Shown piece by piece: positions 1 through 8,285 of a stretch of DNA of 64,000 bases (its first letter is position 1; each line of letters begins with the position of its first letter). The stretch comes from Marinobacterium alkalitolerans (GTDB lineage Bacteria > Pseudomonadota > Gammaproteobacteria > Pseudomonadales > Balneatricaceae). A program made the position numbers and the translations under genes. The DNA is taken from positions 20,437 to 84,436 of the forward strand of contig NZ_JACVEW010000017.1 in the NCBI RefSeq assembly GCF_017776525.1, in the 5' to 3' direction. The notes under the pieces are model-generated. The model was not told the origin of the DNA, ran no database searches, and saw only the letters and a program-made list of their open reading frames with translations.

Positions 1-147
1 CCTGCGCCCTTCAACTTGGGCGGGCACCACCCATGCACTATTGCCGGAACTGGCCGAAGCAATGGTTTCGCCATCCAGAATGATGACCGCATCCTGAGAG
101 GCATTCAGGAGTGCCGTATAACGAGAATCAGTTGACGCATGCGCCAT
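1..147 (-). CDS. PAS-like sensory protein, N-terminal fragment (runs off window)
   Basis: An open frame reads leftward from an ATG at 147 to the window edge, giving 49 residues. A purine-rich AGAGGG lies about 10 bases upstream of the ATG and supports this start. The visible peptide contains YTALLNASQDAVIILDG, which resembles the opening helix and first strand of PAS domains (ALLDASPDAIIVLD-type). That suggests the start of a sensor kinase, a GGDEF/EAL protein or a PAS-regulated transcription factor. The catalytic part lies outside the window, so no function is assigned. It is divergent from the EAL-HDOD gene at 308, with about 160 bp between them. Confidence 0.55.
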   Translation of the reverse strand, partial: MAHASTDSRYTALLNASQDAVIILDGETIASASSGNSAWVVPAQVEGRR

Positions 148-307
148 GGCTACGGGCCCTCTTTTTTGATTTCCGTATGTAAACCCTACAAAAAGATACC
201 TTCCGGCGACGGAAATTTATACATATAAAGGTTTCGTTCATTCATAATAGCTATTCAACCGCGGCTCATACAGCATATTCAGACCAAATCAGACCAGGAG
301 CTGGAGC

Positions 308-1528
308 ATGACCTCACAGGTATTGATGGCAAGGCAGCCGATCTTTAACAGCAACATGAAAGTTGTTGCCTATGAGCTCTTGTATCGCAACAGTGAGGGC
401 GTAAACCAGATCCCCTTGATCAGCGGCGACCAGGCCAGCAGCCGCGTACTCCTTCACTCCTACACCAGTGTCAGTGAAGCCGGCAACCTAAGGGTCATGC
501 CTGCATTCGTCAACTTCACGCAACAGATGCTTGAACAGGGCACTCTTCCCGCCATGTCGCCTCAGGAGATCGTGATCGAGGTACTGGAAGATTGCCTGAT
601 CACACCCACACTGCTTGATTCCGTCAAGCGACTGGCCGACGCCGGCTACACCATTGCACTGGATGACTTCGAGTACACTGAAGCCGCCGTTCCACTGCTG
701 GATATCGCCAGGATCGTCAAGCTGGATATCCGCGCCCACAGCGCTGAAGGTCTGCGCCAGCAGGTCGAGCTGATCAAACCGTTCAATGTCCGCTTGCTGG
801 CGGAAAAAGTGGAGACACATGAAGAGCATCAGCTCTGTATCGAGCTGGGGTTTGAACTGTTTCAGGGCTACTTCTTCAGCAAGCCACAGCTTCTAAAGGG
901 CACCCACACCGAGTGCAACCGGGCCATACTGCTGCAGCTTCTGGCATCGCTGAATCAGCCCGATGTGGAGATGGCTGACATTCGTGCGCTCATCGAGCGT
1001 GACCCGGGTCTGACCTACAAGCTGCTGCGTCTGGTGAACTCATCGGCATTCGGGCTGCAGCGCAAGGTGAGCAGCATTCAGGAAACTCTGGTGTACCTGG
1101 GCCTGCAGGAACTCAAGAAGTGGCTCACGCTCATTACGCTGGCAGACCACCCGAGCAAGCCATCAGAGCTGATTCGACAGCTGCTTCTGCTTGCCCGCAT
1201 GTCGGAACTGATCGCAATCGATGAAAAGCTCCCATCGCCCGGACAAGCCTTCATGGCCGGTCTTTTGATGCATCTGGATGGCTTGCTGGACACACCCCGT
1301 GAACAAATGCTGGATGAAGTACATGTCAGTGATGAAATTCATGACGCCGTCATGAATGGAAAGGGCGAGCTGGGTGAACTGATTTACCGCGTGGAAGCCT
1401 TCATGCAGGGGGAATGGTCGGACGAACAAGACGAGGTGCGGATGGGGCGGTTTAACGCGCGCTACCTTGAGAGCATTGCCTGGACACGTGAGTCCATGCG
1501 GTTGATGCGGCAACAGTCAGCTTCCTGA
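308..1528 (+). CDS. Degenerate EAL plus HDOD signalling protein (YuxH-like)
   Basis: The 406-residue protein has an EAL-type fold at roughly residues 5-200 and an HDOD domain at roughly 200-390. The signature position reads YELLYR rather than E-A-L. Several phosphodiesterase landmarks survive in altered form (LDDFEYTEA, a KVET-like motif, FQGYFFSKP). This is the arrangement of the YuxH/CdgJ class, whose EAL domains usually do not hydrolyse cyclic-di-GMP and act through protein contacts. The HDOD half contains DPGLTYKLLRLVNSSAFG, typical of that domain. An AGGAG sits 7 bases before the ATG. A role in motility, chemotaxis or c-di-GMP signalling is inferred from the family only. Confidence 0.85.
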   Translation: MTSQVLMARQPIFNSNMKVVAYELLYRNSEGVNQIPLISGDQASSRVLLHSYTSVSEAGNLRVMPAFVNFTQQMLEQGTLPAMSPQEIVIEVLEDCLITPTLLDSVKRLADAGYTIALDDFEYTEAAVPLLDIARIVKLDIRAHSAEGLRQQVELIKPFNVRLLAEKVETHEEHQLCIELGFELFQGYFFSKPQLLKGTHTECNRAILLQLLASLNQPDVEMADIRALIERDPGLTYKLLRLVNSSAFGLQRKVSSIQETLVYLGLQELKKWLTLITLADHPSKPSELIRQLLLLARMSELIAIDEKLPSPGQAFMAGLLMHLDGLLDTPREQMLDEVHVSDEIHDAVMNGKGELGELIYRVEAFMQGEWSDEQDEVRMGRFNARYLESIAWTRESMRLMRQQSAS

Positions 1529-1552
1529 CCATGTTGCCGCACCAAAACGCGT

Positions 1553-1858
1553 TTATTTAAGCGGCGCAATCATGGCCTCGATGGCGGCCTTGATCTCCTC
1601 GTCGGAGCAGCTGCCACAGGTACCTTTGGGCGGCATGGCCCCCTTACCGGACATTACCGTTTGCGCCATGGCATCCACCCCTTTTGCGATGCGCGGAGCC
1701 CAGGCATCCTTATCGGTCAGCTTGGGTGCACCGCCCAGCCCTGCTTCATGACAAGCCGAACAGTGTTTGGCTACAATTTCATCTGCCGACATGGCCTGCA
1801 CGGGTGACACCACAGCCACCACCCCCAAGCATGCCAAACCCGTCATAAATGCCTTCAT
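1553..1858 (-). CDS. Cytochrome c5 (class I c-type cytochrome)
   Basis: This is a 101-residue secreted monohaem cytochrome. An N-terminal signal peptide (about residues 1-22, ending PVQAM) is followed by one haem-binding CSACH motif near residue 33. A distal methionine is available in the AMPPKG segment. The following GTCGSCSDEEI contains the extra cysteine pair that is diagnostic of the cytochrome c5 (CycB) family, where it forms a disulphide. It should act as a periplasmic electron carrier to terminal oxidases. It is transcribed leftward and ends 24 bp from the convergent EAL-HDOD gene. No terminator is obvious between them. Confidence 0.9.
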   Translation of the reverse strand: MKAFMTGLACLGVVAVVSPVQAMSADEIVAKHCSACHEAGLGGAPKLTDKDAWAPRIAKGVDAMAQTVMSGKGAMPPKGTCGSCSDEEIKAAIEAMIAPLK

Positions 1859-1933
1859 ACAACTCTCCTGTGTTTATTTGTGTCCAGCATAGCCTCTGGT
1901 TCAGCAAAAGTCTTTGACCTTGCTCAGCCCACG

Positions 1934-1960
1934 AAAAAGGGCGACTCCTGTCGCCCTTTT
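1934..1960 (-). terminator. Rho-independent terminator of htpG
   Basis: An 11-bp perfect stem (AAAAGGGCGAC, with a 4-base loop at 1946-1949) is followed on the minus strand by a T run. It lies 25 bp beyond the htpG stop codon. It also separates htpG from the cytochrome c5 gene, which must therefore have its own promoter. Confidence 0.9.
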
Positions 1961-1985
1961 CTGATGCTTCAGATGTGACTGCCGA

Positions 1986-3899
1986 TCAGCTGCTCAACTC
2001 GAGCAACAGCTTGTTCAGTCGCTGCACATAGCTTGCAGGATCGTCAAGGTTGGCACCGGCTGCCAGACCTGCCTGGTCAAACAGCACCAGCGCCAGCTCA
2101 CCGAAGCGATCCTCGTCCGGCTCCTGGTCCAGCTTGTTGATCAGGGGGTGTTCCGGGTTGATCTCGAAGATCGGCTTGCTCTCCGGTACGGGCTGGCCAG
2201 CCGCTTCCATGATGCGCCGCATCTGCAGACCCATGTCGTAATCACCGATTACTAGACAGGCCGGCGAGTCCGTCAAACGATGGGTAATACGGATGGAGTC
2301 AACGCGGTCTTCCAACACCTTGTTCAGGCGCTCGACCAGACCTTCATGCTCCTTGGCCACTTCTTCGAGCTTCTTCTTTTCATCTTCGGACTCAGTGTCG
2401 CCCAGATCCAGCTCGCCCTTGGTCACATCCTGGAAGTTGTGTCCTTCAAAGTCGAACAGCTGGCTCATCATCCATTCGTCGATGCGATCCGACAACAGCA
2501 GCACTTCGATGCCCTTCTTGCGGAACACTTCCAGATGAGGACTGTTCTTGGCCGTATTGAAGGAGTCCGCCACCACATAGTAGATCTTCTTCTGACCTTC
2601 CTTCATGCGGCTGACATAGTCTTCCAGCGACACATTCTGTTCGGCCGTGCCGCTGTGAGTTGAAGCAAAGCGCAGCAGCTTGAGAATCTTGTCACGATTG
2701 CCCATGTCTTCAGCCGGGCCTTCCTTCATCACCTGGCCAAAGGTGTTCCAGAACTTGGCGTACTTGTCCGCATCCTTCTTGGCCAGTTTGGCCAGCATGT
2801 CCAGAACACGCTTGGTCAGGGCAGAACGCAGCTTATCGACATTCGGGTCTTTCTGCAGGATTTCGCGGGACACGTTCAGGGACAGGTTGTTGCTGTCGAC
2901 CACGCCCTTGATGAAACGCAGATAGAGCGGCAGGAACTGATCGGCCTGATCCATGATAAAGACGCGCTGAACATACAGCTTGAGACCGCGCGGTGCTTCA
3001 CGATTCCAGAGATCATAGGGTGCGTTTTCCGGCACATACAACAGGCTGGTGTATTCCAGATTCCCCTCAACCTTGTTGTGAGACCAGGTCAGTGCATCGG
3101 AGAAATCATGCGAGATATGTTTGTAGAACTCCTGGTACTCTTCGTCCGTCAGGTCGGTCTTGGGGCGAGTCCACAGAGCCGTTGCCGAGTTTACGCTTTC
3201 CAGCTCGGGCGTCTTTTCTGCCTGATCTTCATCATCTTCGCCCGGCAGCTCCTCTTTCAGCATCTGCACCGGAATGGAGATGTGATCGGAGTACTTCCGC
3301 ACCAGGCTGCGCAGACGGAAGCCATCGGCAAACTCTTCCTCGCCCTCTTTCAGCTTGAGTACAATGCGAGTACCACGATTCGCCTTTTCAATCGTGCCGA
3401 TGGTGAAGTCGCCCTCACCGGTTGAAGACCAGTGCACGCCTTCGGTCGGAGCAACACCGGCGCGACGGGTATAGACATCCACTCGCTCTGCCACGATGAA
3501 GGCCGAATAGAAGCCTACACCAAACTGACCGATCAACTGGCTGTCCTTGGCCTGATCACCCGTCAGGCTGGACAGGAAGCTGGCGGTGCCTGATTTGGCA
3601 ATGGTACCCAGGTTTTCAATCACGTCTTCCCGGCTCATGCCGATACCGCGGTCCTCGATGGTGACCGTTTTGGCATCCTTGTCATACTCGATACGGATCG
3701 CCAGCTCCGGATCACCTTCATACAGCGCGTCGTTGTGCAGGGCTTCAAAACGAAGCTTCTCGGAGGCGTCCGAAGCGTTCGAGATCAACTCACGCAGAAA
3801 GATCTCTTTATTGGAATACAGGGAGTGAATCATCAGATTCAGAAGCTGTTTTACTTCTGTCTGAAAACCAAGTGTCTCTTTCTGAGTTTCAGTGCTCAT
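1986..3899 (-). CDS. htpG: Hsp90-family molecular chaperone HtpG
   Basis: At 637 residues this matches bacterial Hsp90 length. The GHKL ATPase domain at the N terminus shows [29 protein letters not shown] and [11 protein letters not shown], which bind ATP and form the lid. The middle domain includes the YVQRVFIMD and LNVSREILQ motifs, and the C terminus carries the dimerisation domain. It is a cytosolic ATP-dependent chaperone induced by heat. A sigma-32-type promoter lies 46-74 bp upstream (3946-3973) and a strong terminator follows, so htpG probably forms a single-gene heat-shock unit. The start ATG is the family-standard [13 protein letters not shown]. Confidence 0.98.
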   Translation of the reverse strand: MSTETQKETLGFQTEVKQLLNLMIHSLYSNKEIFLRELISNASDASEKLRFEALHNDALYEGDPELAIRIEYDKDAKTVTIEDRGIGMSREDVIENLGTIAKSGTASFLSSLTGDQAKDSQLIGQFGVGFYSAFIVAERVDVYTRRAGVAPTEGVHWSSTGEGDFTIGTIEKANRGTRIVLKLKEGEEEFADGFRLRSLVRKYSDHISIPVQMLKEELPGEDDEDQAEKTPELESVNSATALWTRPKTDLTDEEYQEFYKHISHDFSDALTWSHNKVEGNLEYTSLLYVPENAPYDLWNREAPRGLKLYVQRVFIMDQADQFLPLYLRFIKGVVDSNNLSLNVSREILQKDPNVDKLRSALTKRVLDMLAKLAKKDADKYAKFWNTFGQVMKEGPAEDMGNRDKILKLLRFASTHSGTAEQNVSLEDYVSRMKEGQKKIYYVVADSFNTAKNSPHLEVFRKKGIEVLLLSDRIDEWMMSQLFDFEGHNFQDVTKGELDLGDTESEDEKKKLEEVAKEHEGLVERLNKVLEDRVDSIRITHRLTDSPACLVIGDYDMGLQMRRIMEAAGQPVPESKPIFEINPEHPLINKLDQEPDEDRFGELALVLFDQAGLAAGANLDDPASYVQRLNKLLLELSS

Positions 3900-3945
3900 G
3901 GCAGGCGTACCTAATCTCCGAAAAACAAACTGTTAGCTTGAACGG

Positions 3946-3973
3946 ATATGGGGCCCGCCACGTATTTTTCAAC
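3946..3973 (-). promoter_or_regulatory. Sigma-32 (RpoH) type heat-shock promoter of htpG
   Basis: On the minus strand GTTGAAA (3973-3967) is followed by 13 bases and then CCCCATAT (3953-3946). This nearly matches the RpoH consensus CTTGAAA-N11-16-CCCCATnT. It lies immediately after the stop codon of the upstream thioesterase gene and 46 bp before the htpG start. That is where a dedicated heat-shock promoter is expected. Confidence 0.8.
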
Positions 3974-3976
3974 CGT

Positions 3977-4438
3977 TTAATCAGGATTTGCCGAATCTTT
4001 CCCCGCATCCAGCAGGAAATGGGCGCGCGCCTGTGCAATCGGTTTGCTTTTGCGCTCCTGCCATGCGAGCACAGAACAGCTCCCCACACGTCGACCCTGA
4101 CGGCTGACCCGGCAGATTGCAAAGGTGTCCCGGTCCAGTCCGGCACGCATGTAATCCAGCGAGAAGTCGATCACCTTGGCCAGCCCGGGCTGAGGCATTT
4201 GCAGGGTAAGCTGGAACTGCGCTGTCAGTTCCATGAAGGCCGCGATAACACCACCGTGAATCGCCGGGATGGTCGGGTTGCCCAGATGGTCCTCACTGGC
4301 CGGCAAGCGGAAGATGACTTCCTCACCATAACAGGCGCACTCGACACCCAGCATGCGCGCATAGGGAATCAGGTCAACCAGAGGCTGGTAGTCGCCACTC
4401 TGATGCGCCTCGGTGACCAGATCAAGCAGTTGCTTCAT
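3977..4438 (-). CDS. PaaI-type hotdog-fold thioesterase (copy B)
   Basis: The product is about 153 residues with a hotdog fold: IPAIHGGVIAAFMELTAQF forms the central helix with the HGG(V/A) motif, followed by strands ending in DFSLDYMRAG and RVGSCSVLAWQ. PaaI/YbgC-like enzymes hydrolyse acyl-CoA or aryl-CoA thioesters; the substrate here is unknown. I prefer the ATG at 4438, which has AGGA about 8 bases upstream inside the preceding gene. A TTG at 4453 would add five residues. The gene overlaps the end of another hotdog thioesterase by 17 bp and is probably translated together with it. Confidence 0.8.
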   Translation of the reverse strand: MKQLLDLVTEAHQSGDYQPLVDLIPYARMLGVECACYGEEVIFRLPASEDHLGNPTIPAIHGGVIAAFMELTAQFQLTLQMPQPGLAKVIDFSLDYMRAGLDRDTFAICRVSRQGRRVGSCSVLAWQERKSKPIAQARAHFLLDAGKDSANPD

Positions 4439-4907
4439 GTTCCTGTCCTTCAATCATGGCTCTGAATGCCGTATCCGTACTGCCCGGCTCGGGGCGCATG
4501 AACGTAGCCACCGCGTTGGCAACCGGCTTTTCGGGCGATGCCTGATAGACCGACGCGCGTGTGAACAGCACACTGCGGGTAATGCGATAACATTCAGCCT
4601 GTACGTACAACGGCTGGCTCTGAACCGGGGTACGCATATGGTCAATACGCAGGTCCAGGGTCGGGCACAGCTCGAACTCATCCAGCGCACACAGTGTCGA
4701 AACACTGCTGGCCGCGTCCACCAGTGTCGTCAGGACTCCGCCATGCAGATAGGTGTCGAGCACATCACTCACCAGTTGTGGCTGCACCGGCAAGACCAGC
4801 ACCGCTTCACGCGGGGCGGCCTTGACCAGTTGAATGCCCAGCTTGCGCATATGGGGCTGTGCGTTCAGAAAGCGCGTGCAGCGGCCGGTATAGAGATCGG
4901 GCGTCAT
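4422..4907 (-). CDS. PaaI-type hotdog-fold thioesterase (copy A)
   Basis: This 161-residue protein has a hotdog fold, with YLHGGVLTTLVDAASSVS as the HGG-helix motif and a downstream LDLRIDHMRTP strand typical of the family. It is a paralogue of the gene that follows it. The ATG at 4907 has GGAG 8 bases upstream and overlaps the stop codon of the DUF599 gene as ATGA, so translational coupling is likely. The open frame extends further upstream, but that part has no family similarity. It is probably an acyl-CoA thioesterase of unknown substrate. Confidence 0.8.
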   Translation of the reverse strand: MTPDLYTGRCTRFLNAQPHMRKLGIQLVKAAPREAVLVLPVQPQLVSDVLDTYLHGGVLTTLVDAASSVSTLCALDEFELCPTLDLRIDHMRTPVQSQPLYVQAECYRITRSVLFTRASVYQASPEKPVANAVATFMRPEPGSTDTAFRAMIEGQEHEATA

Positions 4908-5623
4908 TGTGGGTCTCCGGCACTCATTTTCAGGGTATCCAGCGTAGAAGAGGTAAATTCGCGGCGGTAGAGTATCACGACTATCGCCAGGCTGAGCAGC
5001 ATGAAGCACCAGGGATTGATGAACCAGCCCAGTACACTGATGCTGAAATAGTAGGTCCTCAAACCCAGGTTGAAGTTATTGGCCGCCATGGAGGCCATGG
5101 TGGCGATCCGCTGTGCATGCGCCTTGACCTGGCTGGCACTGGGCTCTTCAGCGGGTGAAGGCGCACCGCCAATCATCACCGACACAAAGCCGTACTGACG
5201 CAGGCTCCAGGTGAACTTGAAAAAGGCATAGATAAACAGCAACACCAGCAGCAGTAGCTTAAGCTCCCACTCCTGTCGGGTGGCCGGTACCACAAAAGGC
5301 AGATCCTGCACCATGTTGATGGCCTTCTCCGCCGAGCTCATGACGGTCACAAGGCCCGCCAGCACCAGAATGGTCGTGGAGGCGAAAAAGGCCACACTCC
5401 GTTCCAGGTTTGCGATGGCCGTGGTATCGGCGATCCGCACGTCCCGTGCTAGCATGCGCTCCATCCATTCAGTGCGATAGAGATGCAACAGGCTCGACAG
5501 GCACGCTGTTGTGTGACTTTTTCGATCGGCGTAATACATATAGCCCCGAAAACACAACAGGAACCAGACCAGTGCCACCGCATTCAAGCGGTTGCTCTGT
5601 AACAGCAGTATCAAGTCTTCCAT
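4904..5623 (-). CDS. DUF599 family inner-membrane protein
   Basis: About 239 residues with four hydrophobic segments: near the N terminus (NAVALVWFLLCFRGYMYY), SVAFFASTTILVLAGLVTV, LKLLLLVLLFIYAFFKFTWSL, and a C-terminal pair around SISVLGWFINPWCFMLLSLAIVVILYRREF. The NFNLGLRTYYFSISVLGWFINPW stretch is characteristic of DUF599, whose function is not established. Start codons at 5623 (MEDLI) and 5641 (MYGTH) are both possible; neither has a strong ribosome site. It is first in a likely three-gene operon with the two thioesterases and is divergent from the EamA gene. Confidence 0.8.
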   Translation of the reverse strand: MEDLILLLQSNRLNAVALVWFLLCFRGYMYYADRKSHTTACLSSLLHLYRTEWMERMLARDVRIADTTAIANLERSVAFFASTTILVLAGLVTVMSSAEKAINMVQDLPFVVPATRQEWELKLLLLVLLFIYAFFKFTWSLRQYGFVSVMIGGAPSPAEEPSASQVKAHAQRIATMASMAANNFNLGLRTYYFSISVLGWFINPWCFMLLSLAIVVILYRREFTSSTLDTLKMSAGDPQ

Positions 5624-5661
5624 TCGATGTGTTCCATACATCAGTGGGTTCAATCGGATAA

Positions 5662-6555
5662 ATGTACAGGGATCACCTTCCAGTGTCTGCAACTCAACCC
5701 CAGCTGGCAACCGGTGTTGGCCTTGCTCTGGCGACCAGCCTTGTCATGAGCCTGGCCGCTGTACTGATCAAGCTCACCGCCGACACCCTCAGCATCGAGA
5801 TGATTGTCTTTTTTCAGTACCTGCTGTGCACCTGCGCCATGCTCCCCTGGGTATTGAAACGGGGTATCCGCTGTCTGGCAACTCCCCGGCCCTTTCTGCA
5901 CTTGCTGCGCGGTACCTGCGGCTGGGCCTGCTTTTACACCTATTACCTGGCGCTGGAGCAGATTCCACTGGTAGACGCCGCATTACTGCGCAACGCCGCT
6001 CCGCTCTGCGTGCCCATCTGGTTACTGCTCTGGCATGGCGCAAGGCTGCCTCTGCTGGCCTGGGGGCCGCTTCTGACAGGCTTTGCAGGGATTGCTCTGA
6101 TCATCCAGCCGGAGGGCGTGGGCTTAAGCGGCTGGCACCTGGTGGGTGTACTCTCGGCACTCACACTGGCAGGGTCGATTGTCACCACGCGGGCGTTGGC
6201 ACAGACAGAGCCGACCAACCGTATACTGTTTTACTATTTCCTGATTTCTACGCTGGCCAGCACACCTCTGGCACTGTTTAACTGGCGCACGCCAGAACCG
6301 GCGGCCCTGCCGCTTGTAGCACTGATCGCGCTTTCGATCTGGATCACCATGTGGCTGTACACCCGCGCTTACAGCCATGCACCGGCATCCATCATTTCAC
6401 CCTTGAGTTACTTCGGGGTCGTCATGACAGGTGTGTGGGGCTGGATGATCTGGGACCAGGTACCGGACATCAAAAGCCTGTCCGGCACCCTGCTGGTCAT
6501 TATTGGCGGGATCACCTCCGTCTGGCTGGGTGCCAAATTACAGAGCCGCCATTGA
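5662..6555 (+). CDS. EamA/DMT-superfamily transporter (RhaT-like)
   Basis: The 297-residue protein has about ten hydrophobic helices arranged as two EamA repeats (roughly 15-145 and 155-290). GTCGWACFYTYYLALEQIPLVDAALLRNAAPL is the typical end of the first repeat, and YFGVVMTGVWGWMIWDQVPD typifies the second. Members export amino acids, nucleobases or other metabolites; the substrate here is unknown. The ATG at 5662 lacks a ribosome site. A GTG at 5683 has AGGGA 10 bases upstream and may be the true start. Only 20-40 bp separate it from the divergent DUF599 gene, so the promoters must overlap coding sequence. Confidence 0.85.
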   Translation: MYRDHLPVSATQPQLATGVGLALATSLVMSLAAVLIKLTADTLSIEMIVFFQYLLCTCAMLPWVLKRGIRCLATPRPFLHLLRGTCGWACFYTYYLALEQIPLVDAALLRNAAPLCVPIWLLLWHGARLPLLAWGPLLTGFAGIALIIQPEGVGLSGWHLVGVLSALTLAGSIVTTRALAQTEPTNRILFYYFLISTLASTPLALFNWRTPEPAALPLVALIALSIWITMWLYTRAYSHAPASIISPLSYFGVVMTGVWGWMIWDQVPDIKSLSGTLLVIIGGITSVWLGAKLQSRH

Positions 6556-6605
6556 GATCAGTTGCAACGCCCAGGCTCTGTGGGGCAGATCCAAGCAGGT
6601 TGCAG

Positions 6606-8285
6606 TTACAGCAGAAAAAATAACAACGCCAGGATCAGCACTGATCCTGCAATATGCACTCGCAATCCGGTCTCTGCGGGTTGGACCCGACACACGAGTG
6701 CTTTTTGCAGCCATTCAACCCGCTTGCCCCCGATGCGAATCGAAACACTCACACGCGACCTGCCCCGAGCCTTCTTCACACTGTCCTCCAGCAGTACAAC
6801 CAGATCCCCCGCAGGCACTTCAGGCGCCCGCAAGCGAATCGCCACAACCATTCCGGCCATAAACAGCGCCACCAGCATCGGCCAGATCAGTGCCATCCAG
6901 TACGTGACGTGATCCGCCAGTGTCGTGGTGATTGCGGCCGGCAGCTCTGGGGCAAACCAGGGAAACAACAGACTGGCCATCAGTACAAGTCCCCAGCCCA
7001 TCTGCATACAGGGACCGGACTCATTTCTGTTTGTATTGCGCACTTGCAACCAGAGGAAACGCAGCACCAGCAGCAAGGTTGCCATCGCACCAGCGGTGAG
7101 CAGATTACCAAGCCAAGGCGCCAGCGACCACACAAGCCCATCCACCTGTAATGCCTGTTTCATGGCCAGTTTGGTATGGGCCCCACTGGTCAGGGGCAGT
7201 CCCGCGAGAGAGAGCCCAGGCACTGCAATCACCCCCCAGTAAAGCCAGCGAGCAAGACGATGGTTCGGCATTCTGATACCCACCGACAGAAACAGTGCCC
7301 CCTTGGCCAGAGCATGATGGAGGGCAAAGGTACCAATGACGGGCAACAGCCAAACCGTGCGCTCGGGTACTGCCAGGGCAACACCCAGCATCAGCGTCAT
7401 CAATCCCATCTGGCTGATGCTTGAGTAGGCAAGAACTGCCTTGCTCTGGCGCTGACATACCCCGATAAGCGCGCCCCCCAGCGAGGCCAACATCCCGATC
7501 AACACCAATACCGTTCCCGTTACAAGCTGGCTCGTCTGACCCAGCGGCAGCGTCAGCAGCCAGCCCAGCAGCCCGGCCTTGATCATTGCGCCGCTGAGCA
7601 CGGCGCTGGCGGGTGTGGGGGCAACCGGATGCGCTAACGGCAACCAGAGATGCAACAGCAGCAACCCCGCCTTAACACCAAAACCAACCAGCAAAAAAAC
7701 CATTATCAAGTCGGCACGAGGGGATTCAGCGATGGCGACCGACAGGTCTGCCAGCAGCAGACTGTTGGCTGTTCCTGCCGCCAGCAACAGTCCGGCCAGC
7801 AGCGCCATCTCGCCCAGCACGGCCATGACCAGATAGACTCTCCCGGCTCTGAAGGCAGCCGATGTGCGCTCATGCACCACCAAACCGTACCCGGCAAAGG
7901 TCATCAAAGCGAAAAAGGCATAGAAGCTGACCAGATCGGCGGCAAGGACCAACCCCAGATTGCCACACAATGTAAGCCCCCAGAACAGCGCAAAGCTGCG
8001 TCGACACCGCTTAACGTAGCCAGTCGCGTACAGTCCGGCAAAACTCCAAAGCAACGCCGTCAGCAGAAGAAAGGGCTGACGCAGGGCATCCAGCTGCCAG
8101 TTCGCTCCCAACAGCAGTCCCGGCAATCCAAGCTGCCATTGCGCAGGCCCCAGCAGCACCAGCCCCAGTGCCGGCAAGGACACCAGCGGCAGCAGTCGCC
8201 ACTGCCAACGCTGCAACGCAGGGTGCAGGGCCAGCACGACTGGCAGCAAGGGTAGACACACCGCCAGCAACACCCAGACCATCAT
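6606..8285 (-). CDS. Mrp/complex I-like antiporter subunit D'' (third MnhD-like subunit, TM5 Glu replaced)
   Basis: The 559-residue membrane protein has a ProtonAntipo_M core (NuoL/M/N, MrpA/D superfamily). The TM7 and TM8 lysines are kept (K205 in GVKAGLLLLHLWLP, K236 in AMIKAGLLG). The TM5 glutamate essential in most relatives is replaced: the segment reads FYAFFALMTF, with A126 where its two sister subunits have E. After the last core helix comes a basic, amphipathic stretch (about residues 495-540) and one final hydrophobic helix, somewhat like the lateral extension of NuoL. It is the last gene of the operon and overlaps the preceding gene as ATGA (8282-8285). Whether it translocates ions is uncertain. 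Confidence 0.85.
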   Translation of the reverse strand: MMVWVLLAVCLPLLPVVLALHPALQRWQWRLLPLVSLPALGLVLLGPAQWQLGLPGLLLGANWQLDALRQPFLLLTALLWSFAGLYATGYVKRCRRSFALFWGLTLCGNLGLVLAADLVSFYAFFALMTFAGYGLVVHERTSAAFRAGRVYLVMAVLGEMALLAGLLLAAGTANSLLLADLSVAIAESPRADLIMVFLLVGFGVKAGLLLLHLWLPLAHPVAPTPASAVLSGAMIKAGLLGWLLTLPLGQTSQLVTGTVLVLIGMLASLGGALIGVCQRQSKAVLAYSSISQMGLMTLMLGVALAVPERTVWLLPVIGTFALHHALAKGALFLSVGIRMPNHRLARWLYWGVIAVPGLSLAGLPLTSGAHTKLAMKQALQVDGLVWSLAPWLGNLLTAGAMATLLLVLRFLWLQVRNTNRNESGPCMQMGWGLVLMASLLFPWFAPELPAAITTTLADHVTYWMALIWPMLVALFMAGMVVAIRLRAPEVPAGDLVVLLEDSVKKARGRSRVSVSIRIGGKRVEWLQKALVCRVQPAETGLRVHIAGSVLILALLFFLL

